A stretch of DNA of 64,000 bases from Clostridium sp. (GTDB taxonomy: Bacteria > Bacillota_I > Bacilli_A > Acholeplasmatales > Anaeroplasmataceae), in contig CP091735.1 of NCBI GenBank assembly GCA_022010015.1, positions 1,612,001 to 1,676,000 of the forward strand, written 5' to 3'. Shown piece by piece: positions 56,885 through 64,000 of the stretch (its first letter is position 1; each line of letters begins with the position of its first letter). A model generated the notes under the pieces. It worked only from the letters and a program-made list of their open reading frames with translations, had not been told where the DNA came from and did no database searches. A program made the translations under genes and the position numbers.

Positions 56885-57471
56885 TTATGTTTTTAGAGAA
56901 AAATGAAGATACGAAAATTTCTATACCTATACCTATTAAAATAATTCCACCAATTATTGCAGCCTTATTTTTCTAATAATGTACCAAACTTTTTTTACCA
57001 ATATAAACCGAAACAAATGATAGAACAAAGGTTGTAATTGAAACACATAACAAAGCGGTAGTCAATTGTATTTTACTATATCCAATCATGATTAAACCAA
57101 CTGATAGGGCATCAATTGAGGTAGCAATTGCTTGAACTAATAAGGTCTTAAAGGTTAATTTTTTTATCTTCTTTTTTTCTTCTTCTTTATTTCTAATGCC
57201 ATCAATCAGCATATTTCCACCAATAAATCCTAGTAAAAATTAAGGCAATCCATGGAACATATTTAGCAATAATATTTATAAAAGTGCTACCACATAAATA
57301 GCCAATAAAAGGCATCAAACCTTGGAAAAAAGCATACATAAACGCTACAAGAATAACCTTTTTCACCTTCATTTGTGGTTCGTTTAAGCCATTGGTCATT
57401 GAAACAGTACTAGCATCCATTGCTAACCCAACTCCAAGTAATATTGATTGAATAACAAAACTAATATTCAT
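56856..57471 (-). CDS. mntP: Manganese efflux pump MntP
   Basis: About 200 residues and six helices. SILLGVGLAMDASTVSMTNG and the repeat-related AIATSIDALSVGLIM carry the conserved Asp residues of the two-fold MntP architecture. It exports Mn2+. ATG 57469-57471 follows GGAGG. Breaks at about 57235 and 56975. The end FLKGI gives TAA at 56856, which lies in the -10 box of the next operon. The leader before it has a terminator and looks like a metal riboswitch. Confidence 0.9.
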
Positions 57472-57483
57472 AAAAGCCTCCAA

Positions 57484-57610
57484 AAAGACCTAGGCAAAAA
57501 AATTGCCTAAGTCTCGTTTTTTTAATATTTTGCCTTGATTAACCATTATGTAGAAATAATTATTACTAGCAAACTACTCTCTTAGTAAAAAAAGTAATAT
57601 TAAGTACTTG
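57484..57610 (-). promoter_or_regulatory. Probable manganese riboswitch (yybP-ykoY type) leader of mntP
   Basis: A structured leader begins with AAGAGAGTAG and ends in a very strong terminator, GACTTAGGCA / TGCCTAGGTC with U tract (57486-57517), placed just before the mntP ribosome-binding site. A regulated terminator before a Mn exporter is what the yybP-ykoY riboswitch provides. The aptamer consensus is only partly visible, so the class is inferred from context. Confidence 0.55.
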
Positions 57611-57613
57611 TCC

Positions 57614-57643
57614 ATTATAACAAATTTATTCTTTTTAGTGCAA
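57614..57643 (-). promoter_or_regulatory. mntP promoter
   Basis: TTGCAC, an 18-base spacer and TATAAT on the minus strand. The TATAAT box contains the probable recO stop codon (57615-57617). Confidence 0.7.
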
Positions 57644-58333
57644 CATTTTTTTAGAGAATACAAATTTGCAAGTGATAATTTTTGATAATAACTAGTTATA
57701 AATTCAAAATAACTATTATTATCAAATTCATAATTAAAATCATTATTAAAATTATAATTATATAGTTCTTTGAATACTAAGCCGTTTTTTTATATTGATG
57801 AGTATTTTTTTATGCTTCATACATAAAAAAATCCACCATCAATTATACTAAAATCAATAACACTTTTGTCGCCACAAACTACACAAGAATCTAAATTAGG
57901 CTTTCCACCAAAGACATAGGTCATCTTTGTTAAAAATAAAAGATAGACATCTTTAGGATTTCTATTTTTCATCAACCTAAAGGTCTTAATAATAAAAAAA
58001 CAAATATTCTACTATCATAAATTTCATCATGAGGCGACTTTAATAAAAAAATAAAATAGCATAAGCATAAAGGCTTTTTATTATAATCTTCCTTTATATA
58101 ATCAAAATTATCAACAATTTCATATGATTTTTAATTTCTTAAAGCCCGATCCGTAGCTTGAAAATTTTAAATAAGTAAAAGGCATTAAAAAAAGCTAATT
58201 TACCTTTAGAAAACTCTTTTTGCATTATACAAATAAATGCTTTCAAAGCCTTCCTCTGTGTAAACATTTACAATTTGGTTACTTTCCTTCGAATCAATTG
58301 AATTAAAAAAATAATTCCTTGCATTTCATCCAT
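57615..58333 (-). CDS. recO: DNA repair protein RecO
   Basis: RecO loads RecA with RecR at gaps. MDEMQGIIFNSIDSKESN and VNVYTEEGFESIYLYN give the N-terminal OB fold. SCVVCGDKSVIDF and GGFLCMKH give the C-terminal zinc cysteines. It follows era, as in Bacillus. The frame is heavily broken (about twelve A/T runs) and no long open piece is left as written. ATG 58331-58333; stop TAA 57615 after reading A7 as 5 at about 57646-57652. Confidence 0.8.
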
Positions 58334-58335
58334 TT

Positions 58336-59259
58336 TTATAAATTTTTCACTATAGCCTAAATTATTTAAATCCTTAGCGCTATCACGCCAATTCTCTTTA
58401 ACCTTAATCCATAAATCAAGGTGAACCTTTTGTCCCATTAGATTTCTTATTTCCTTTAAGGCTTGCTCCTTGATAGCTTTTATCATCATTCCATTTTTTT
58501 ACCAATTATTATTTTCTTTTGAGACGCGCGATCAACAAAAATTGTTGCAAAAATATCTAAATAATTAGGATTTTCCTCATTAACCTTCGTATAATCAATT
58601 ATAACGGCTACACTATGAGGAACCTCTTCTTTAGTTAATAATAAAATCTTCTCACGAATTATCTCACCCATTAAAAAAATTTTTTTACTATGATCTGATA
58701 CCATTTCCTTAGGATAATACATAGGTCCAGTTGGTAAAATTCTTACAAGCTCATTTAATAATTCATCAATATGAATATTATCCTGTGCGCTTATTGGAAA
58801 AAAATGCCTGCAAAATCAAATAAATCCTTATATAATAGAATTGTTTCATCAATATCAGTTTTTTTCTTTAAAATATCAACCTTATTGATTACTAGGTAAA
58901 CTGGAACATTTACTTTTTTTAATTGCTCTAATATCAGCTCATCACCATGCAAAACCTTTTTTTAAGTGGTGTTGTCATAAATATAACAGCATCTACGCCA
59001 AATGTAGCTCCATAGGCAGCCTCCTGCATACGCTCATCAAGCATATTATTAGGTTTATGAACTCCAGGAGTATCTGTAAATGCGATTTGATATTCATCAG
59101 TTGTTTTTTTATTCCCAAAACATTATTTCTTGTTGTTTGTGGCTTATATGATGTTATTGCAACCTTTGCGCCTACAACCTGATTTACAAATGTTGACTTA
59201 CCAACATTTGCTCTACCAATTACACAAACAAAGCCAGATTTAAAATTATTATTCTCCAT
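58336..59259 (-). CDS. era: GTPase Era
   Basis: Era binds 16S rRNA in 30S assembly. CVIGRANVGKSTFVNQ (G1), AFTDTPGVHKP (G3), LVINKVDIL (G4) and the KH domain (KKIIIGKNGMMIKAIKEQA; LDLWIKVKENWR) are present. ATG 59257-59259 overlaps the end of cdd. Breaks at about 59107, 58963, 58800, 58680 and 58498. The end NNLGYSENL, with TAA at 58336, appears if the A5 near 58343 is read as 4; otherwise the frame runs into recO. Confidence 0.93.
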
Positions 59260-59656
59260 CATGTTCAATCTCCACGAATGCATATGGCATAAGCTCAACT
59301 AATGAAGTTTTTAAATAATCTCTATTCAAATTAGCTAGATAAATTTCAATATTTTTTGGTAATAATTCAACCATAACCTGTCTACAAGCTCCACAAGGTG
59401 AAATAGGCTTTTTGGTAGAGCCAATAACACACATTGCTACTGCATCTTCTTTTTTTATAACCCTTTAGTACCATTTGAAACATTGCATTACGTTCAGCAC
59501 ATATTGATAGTCCATAACTAGAATTTTCAATATTTGCACCATGAATATAACTACCATCACGCATTAAAATAGCAGCCCCAACCTTAAATTTTGAATAAGG
59601 TGAATAAGATAATTCTCTAGCTTTTTAATGCTTCATCAATTAACTTTTTCTATCAT
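59249..59656 (-). CDS. cdd: Cytidine deaminase
   Basis: Deaminates cytidine and deoxycytidine for salvage. Zinc motifs CAERNAMF and PCGACRQV, and the N-terminal YSPYSKFKVGAAI, are typical. About 135 residues. ATG 59654-59656 overlaps the ybeY stop (TAATG). Breaks at about 59646, 59623 and 59455. The cdd end overlaps the era start by 11 bases. ybeY-cdd-era order is that of Bacillus without dgkA. Confidence 0.93.
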
Positions 59657-60105
59657 TATTTATTTCCTCTATCTAAATTTGCCATTTTAAGTATTTCATC
59701 CTGTTTAGCAAACATAACTTCTTCATCTTCCTTGGTCATATGATCAAAGCCACATAAATGAAGATAGCCATGTACAGCTAAAAATCCAACCTCTCTTGCA
59801 ACACTATGTCCGTATTCCTTTGCCTGATCAAATGCTCTTTGTAGGCAAATAAATACATCGCCAAGCTCATTGTCACATAAATCAATCTCATCAGGACTAT
59901 CACATAATGCAAAGCTTATAACATCTGTGACCTTATCTATATTACGATATTCTTTATTTATTTTTTTAATTTCATCTTCATCAACAAAAAAATTATATTG
60001 AACATGTTTTTTTACTAGATATATTATTAAAAAAATTTCTTTGATTAGCTTTTTCGTATTCACGAACCTTCAATTTTTGAATGATTAAAAAAAATTTACC
60101 TTCAT
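59656..60105 (-). CDS. ybeY: Endoribonuclease YbeY
   Basis: The zinc motif HGYLHLCGFDH marks the rRNA-maturation RNase YbeY; DVISFALCD and ELGDVFICL are also typical. About 148 residues. ATG 60103-60105 with GAGG upstream, inside the end of the HAD gene. Breaks near 60090 (an A8 run), 60060 and 60050 affect only the N-terminus (MKVNFFNHSKIE). Confidence 0.93.
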
Positions 60106-60106
60106 A

Positions 60107-60985
60107 CTATTCCTCAACATCCTTAGTTAGCTTTCTTTCGATATTAGTTAATTGTATTGCTTCCTTAGCTAAAAGCCTTTCCAAATAAGAACAGCTATCA
60201 ATCATCATCTTAACAATTTTCTCAAGTGGTGAATTTGCTTGGTAGTCAGCAGCACATACATAATTTATTCTTTCATCTAATAAAAGCGGTAGTACCTTTT
60301 CTCTTTGCTTAGTTTGATAAAGTGCAATTGCATTACCACCATTTTGTTTAACAAGCTTCATACATGGAATATCAGTCATTCCATCACCAATATAAATCAT
60401 ATTACGGAATAAAACATGTCTGTTTTTGATCAGTTGTTGCACTATTAACCTTAAAATCATCACGATGATCTAATGCACCCTTAGAAATTCTAAATAAAAA
60501 TTGCGTTTTATTAGTAAAATTAATGGCAAGTGAAGGCCAAATTGCTTCCTTAGTATTTTCATCATATAGATATTCGCAGCCAAAAAAATTGCCTTGAATT
60601 CTTTAGCAATACTTGTTCCTTTTTATAATATCTGTTAAACCAGAAGAAATAATATAATGCTCTATTTCTACATTTAAACTTTTGCCATATTCATTAATTC
60701 TTGAAAACCAAGTATCTACGCCCTTAAAAAAAGCTCAACTGTTTTTCCAATGTTTTCAAGATATTCTCTAGTTAAAAGGAATCCCTTCTCCTTAGCCTTT
60801 ATGCACATCATATACATATAAGATAGAATCTTTTCCATATTATGCTTGGAACCAAATTCCTCAGTCATACTCCAAAACTCATTGGGGCTAATACCTAAAT
60901 CATCAATAAATCCATAGTCTTGCATGTTTTTAGGGGAAAGTGTTGAATCAAAATCATACATAATTGCAATTACTGGTTTAGCCAT
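60107..60985 (-). CDS. HAD superfamily phosphatase
   Basis: The nucleophile motif is IMYDFDSTLSP (DxDST) and motif III/IV is IYIGDGMTDIPCMKL. About 290 residues with a helical C-terminus (RLLAKEAIQLTNIERKL). It resembles phosphoserine-phosphatase-like HAD hydrolases; the substrate is unknown. ATG 60983-60985 with GAGGTG upstream. It sits where Bacillus has yqfF between phoH and ybeY. Breaks at about 60725, 60620, 60585 and 60420. Confidence 0.85.
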
Positions 60986-61044
60986 AGAATCACCTCGTAT
61001 ATATATTTTTACATTATTCTTGTGATTTTTTTCAAGTTTTAGAA

Positions 61045-61075
61045 AAAAATGAAGCCAAAATTAGGCTTCATCATA
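61045..61075 (-). terminator. phoH terminator
   Basis: ATGAAGCC / GGCTTCAT followed by a U7 tract on the minus strand. The probable phoH stop codon (TAA, 61061-61063) lies in its loop. Confidence 0.85.
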
Positions 61076-62022
61076 GCATTCCAAAAATTTTTACTAACAA
61101 GAGGATGACGAACAACATCCATTCTTGCAAATTTGATAATAGAAATTTCCTTTATTTGCTTTTAAAATGTGACATGCCTCAACAAGACCTGATTCCTTGC
61201 CCTTTGGAAGATCAATTTGACTAATATCACCAGTAATAACCATTTTAGAATTAAAGCCCATTCTTGTTAAAAACATCTTCATTTGCATCTTAGTTGTATT
61301 TTGAGCTTCATCTAAAATTACATAGGCATCATTCAAGGTTCTACCACGCATATAAGCAAGAGGAGCTATCTCAATTATTTGTCTTGCGATTAAATCATTT
61401 GTTTGCTCAAAGCCAAGCATATCATATAAAGCGTCATATAATGGACGTAAGTAAGGATCAATCTTTTTCTTTTTAAATCACCTGGTAAAAAACCTAAAGA
61501 TTCACCAGCTTCTACTGCTGGTCTAGTTAAAATGATTCGTTTTATATCTCCTTTTTAATAAAGAAACAGCGTGACATACTGTTAAGTAGGTCTTTCCAGT
61601 TCCTGCCGCACCAATAGAAAATACCATATCTGAATTATTTAAGGCTTTGATGTATTCAAATTGCTTAATTGTTTTTAGGATAAATTGGCTTATTATTATA
61701 GGTATAGCATAAAGCCTTACGATTATTCCAAAGTTCAATAAATTCTTCTTCTAAATTATTTAAAACCACTTCAATTGCATAGCTTATATCTCGTGATGTT
61801 AAATTAACTTCCTTTTTGGCAAGAATAATTAATAAGTCAAATAATCTTGATAATATCTGACTAAGCTCCACATCACTTGTATTAGTTACAATATAATCCT
61901 TACTAATATCAAGAGAAACATTAAATTTAGCCTCGATAATCTTTAAATTTGTATTACAATGACCGGCAATTATTTTTAGCTATATTGGCATCGATAGGGG
62001 TTGTTTTAAGTATCAAAATCAT
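61061..62022 (-). CDS. phoH: PhoH-like ATPase
   Basis: A P-loop ATPase of unknown cellular role, possibly RNA-related. IGAAGTGKTYLTVCHAV (Walker A), VILDEAQNTTKMQMKMFLTRMG (Walker B) and GDISQIDLPKG are clear; it is preceded by a KH-like N-terminal part. As written the end is a cysteine/serine-rich artefact. Correcting runs at about 61085-61130 gives the family end VVRHPLVSKILECYDEA. ATG 62020-62022. About 315 residues, between yqfD and the HAD gene. Confidence 0.92.
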
Positions 62023-63158
62023 CAATCCTTTATTCTGTTTTTTTAAAAAAATGAGGTTATTGATTCATACTTTTTTTAGCTAATAGTTGAATATAATATT
62101 TTTTTCATCATCTTCACTAAATCCTACAACCTTTAAATCAACAATTTTTTTCGTCTGTCAATTTTTTTATTCGCTTCAAAATTAGCCAAGATTGTACTTT
62201 TTGCATATTCAATAGCTTCATCTATATTATATGCTTTCATTATATCATATTTTTTTCATATTCTTCAATTTCTTTTTACCTTCATAACGTCAAACAAGTT
62301 AAAAAAACTGTTTTTTTGATTTTTGAATCGTATTTTTGTAAACAAATTCTTATAATTAAACTTATAGTCTAAAGAAAAATAAATCTAATTCATAATATTT
62401 TTTTCCCTTTTTACCAGTTAATATTTCATTATTGCTTTGCTTTTTTTAATTTCCATTTGGTAATTCTCATAGGTGTAGCCTAATATTTTAGCCTTAGCAG
62501 CAACTGCCTCATTAGAGTTAGAGGAAATAATACCACTAACAAGAATATCTCCCTTCTTAACGTATTGATTAATATGAATATTTCCACTACCATTATAAAT
62601 AACATATGAATCAACTATTGCATCCTTGCTAGCAATAATATTTCCTGGTGTATCTACAACCTCTTTTGGATAATTATCATCATATTCATAAATATTAACA
62701 CTTATTTTTACTGGCTTTTTTTGATTACATTAATCCAAGGATACATAGGATATTCTTCTCTTAATTCCTTAGAAAAAGGCATCATAATTTATATTTATAA
62801 AATCAAAACAAAATAATCGCTTTGAATTATTATAAATTCTTTTTTTGTTATTTCTTCATTTAAAAGGTGTTTCAATATTATAATTAATAACACTAAAACG
62901 AAAGCTATTTACATAAATGATTCCTAAAAAAATATATAAAAAGTGAAACAACAATTGAAATTAAATGTCCTTTCTTAATCTTCTTTTCTTTCCCTATAAC
63001 CTCTATTTCATAACGACTTCTTTTTTTAAAGAATCTAATGTTTTTAGCATCAGTTTCAAATAACACATATGAATCATTACTAGTTATATTATTAGCCTTA
63101 AGTTCAAGACTTGAATTGTAAAAAAATCCTGCTTCTTCATTTTAATCTTAATTTTCAT
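62023..63158 (-). CDS. yqfD: Sporulation protein YqfD
   Basis: A membrane-anchored sporulation-associated protein. Readable blocks are EIEVIGKEKKIKKGHLISIV, a membrane segment VVSLFIYFLGIIYVN, then MYPWINVIKK, VKKGDILVSGIISSNSNEAV and AKAKILGYTYENYQMEI. These match YqfD, with a shortened N-terminal domain. ATG 63156-63158 overlaps the yqfC stop (ATGA) and the 3' end abuts phoH; yqfC-yqfD-phoH is the Bacillus order. About twenty A/T-run breaks; the exact stop lies between 62022 and 62046. Confidence 0.8.
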
Positions 63159-63430
63159 ATTTTTCCTATCTCCATTTTTAATTGTTCCTTTAATCCATAA
63201 AACATATCCATCAATTTTTAATAATTTTTTTAAATCATTACCCTCAACAATTATTCCCAAAGTTTTTTTATCATTTCCCTATCTAAATAAATTACTTTTT
63301 TTATAATTTTTCAATTTCTAGAATTTGTCCATCATATGTAAATTTCATTAGCTCACCACTAAATTTATATTAAATGAAGGTGAAAAAAATATTCCCTAAA
63401 TCTGTAATATTATTCTTCTTTAGCTTATTT
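63155..63430 (-). CDS. yqfC: YqfC-like sporulation protein
   Basis: About 85-90 residues. After correction the readable part is FSGELMKFTYDGQILEIENYK, then VIYLDREMI, TLGIIVEGNDLKKLLKIDGY and WIKGTIKNGDRKI. The ring of short strands with G-L-I/V-I-G spacing resembles YqfC, and its place before yqfD agrees. The stop TGA overlaps the yqfD ATG. No ATG stands at the right distance from AAGGAG (63436-63441); the start is unresolved. Confidence 0.55.
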
Positions 63431-63447
63431 ATAATCTCCTTATAAAT

Positions 63448-63480
63448 AAAAAAATTAGTAATATGCTATGCATACTACTA
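63448..63480 (-). terminator. ftsZ terminator
   Basis: TTAGTAGTATG / CATATTACTAA with a U7 tract on the minus strand, directly after the ftsZ stop. Confidence 0.85.
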
Positions 63481-64000
63481 ATTTCTTTTTGTAAGCCAAG
63501 ATGGTAAGGCCTTTTTAGGCTTAGCATCTATCTTATTTTGTTTTTCTTCTTTAGCCTTTTGCTTTTCCTGTTTACGCATTTCTTTAGGTGATAATGTAGG
63601 CTCACTCTTTACAACTGGCTCCTCTAAAGTAGCATCATTCTCACTAATAGGCTTGTCAGAAATCATTTTAAATATTTCCTTAGAGAAATCATCAATTCCT
63701 CTTTCCTTTGCCTTTTAATTCATAGCCTGTAGCTATAACTGTAACAATTATTTCATCGCCTAAATCATTATTAATAGCTGTACCAAAAAAATGACGTTTA
63801 GATTACCCTCACAATTATTTCTAATTTCTGCTAAAGCATTTGAGGTTTCAGTTAAAGCTAAATTTTCAGATGCAGTTATATTAACAATAGCATCAGTTGC
63901 GCCATCAAGGCTAACCTCTAACAATGGAGAATGAATTGCTTTTCTTGCAGCTTCAATAGCTCTGTTGGGACCTTTAGCAACACCAATTCCCATTAATGCA
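63478..64000 (-). CDS. ftsZ: Cell division protein FtsZ, C-terminal part
   Basis: Partial; the gene continues beyond 64000. The end of the GTPase C-terminal domain is seen (MGIGVAKGPNRAIEAARKAI; SLDGATDAIVNITASENLAL), then a linker rich in Lys/Glu (MRKQEKQKAKEEKQNK) and the conserved C-terminal peptide LPSWLTKRN, which binds FtsA, SepF and others. Breaks at about 63783 and 63716. SepF, a likely partner, is encoded at 29810-30153. Confidence 0.95.

Noticed and set aside
1..64000. Calling the broken genes pseudogenes of a decaying genome.
   Set aside because: Essential genes such as lepA, ileS, valS, pnp, era and thyA are all affected in the same way, and conserved residues are intact on both sides of each break.
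1..64000. Mycoplasma code (TGA as Trp).
   Set aside because: Trp is TGG throughout, and TGA ends plsC, truB, sigG, radC and others.
1..64000. tRNA genes, CRISPR arrays, insertion sequences or phage genes.
   Set aside because: None could be recognised; no transposase, integrase or regularly spaced repeat was found.

Overview
The window is a strongly AT-rich stretch of a bacterial chromosome in which every protein gene I can support lies on the minus strand; the one plus-strand gene is rnpB (RNase P RNA). Gene content and order are those of the Bacilli/Firmicutes: ftsZ, yqfC-yqfD-phoH-ybeY-cdd-era-recO, radC with a spoIVFA/spoIVFB pair, spoIIGA-sigE-sigG, sepF next to ileS, mutS2-trx, rpsO-pnp and truB-ribF. 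T-box and TPP riboswitch leaders are present. TGA is used as a stop (plsC, truB, sigG, radC), so this is not a Mycoplasma-type code. An uncultured, gut-type, small-genome Bacilli lineage (RF39 / Erysipelotrichia-like) with remains of sporulation is the best guess. That is inference.

The sequence has one pervasive oddity. Nearly every long gene, including essential ones (lepA, ileS, valS, pnp, era, thyA), is broken by +1 or +2 shifts that fall in A or T runs. Reading many A7/T7 runs as 5, and some 5-runs as 4 and 4-runs as 3, restores conserved protein motifs, correct C-termini and ATGA/TAATG gene overlaps. I therefore annotate whole genes across the breaks and treat the breaks as probable run-length miscalls. 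Gene ends that depend on this are marked.

Layout from left to right (transcription runs right to left). 1-9060: heterodimeric ABC exporter, ssb, U32 peptidase, HIT protein, lepA. 9170-9567: rnpB (+). 9606-14115: pnp, rpsO, ribF, truB. 14204-15437: TPP riboswitch, thiT and a coupled membrane protein. 15499-21743: a tightly packed operon thyA-folA-plsC-two unknowns-mutS2-trx-like-thiN. 21799-26696: two M16 peptidase homologues, deoD, deoC, an unknown. 26804-29765: ileS with its T-box. 29810-35489: sepF joined to a JetC/JetB/JetA (MksB/E/F-like, Wadjet-type) condensin. 35637-41789: small membrane protein, ychF, ppa, sigG, sigE, spoIIGA, phosphoglucomutase. 41952-46109: coaX, hydrolase, ECF S-component, UPF0210 and ACT proteins. 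46243-50104: a very large pectate-lyase-like lipoprotein. 50186-57643: spoIVFB, spoIVFA-like, radC, valS-GNAT-CDF operon under a T-box, mntP with a probable Mn leader. 57615-64000: recO, era, cdd, ybeY, HAD, phoH, yqfD, yqfC, and the 3' part of ftsZ.

Functionally the segment combines core information processing, vitamin salvage (thiamine uptake and pyrophosphorylation, pantothenate kinase, FAD synthesis), nucleoside salvage, metal efflux, sporulation control and one large polysaccharide-directed surface protein. The most unusual system is the condensin operon: JetA, JetB and JetC homologues without the JetD nuclease that defines the Wadjet plasmid-defence system, translationally coupled to the cell-division gene sepF.
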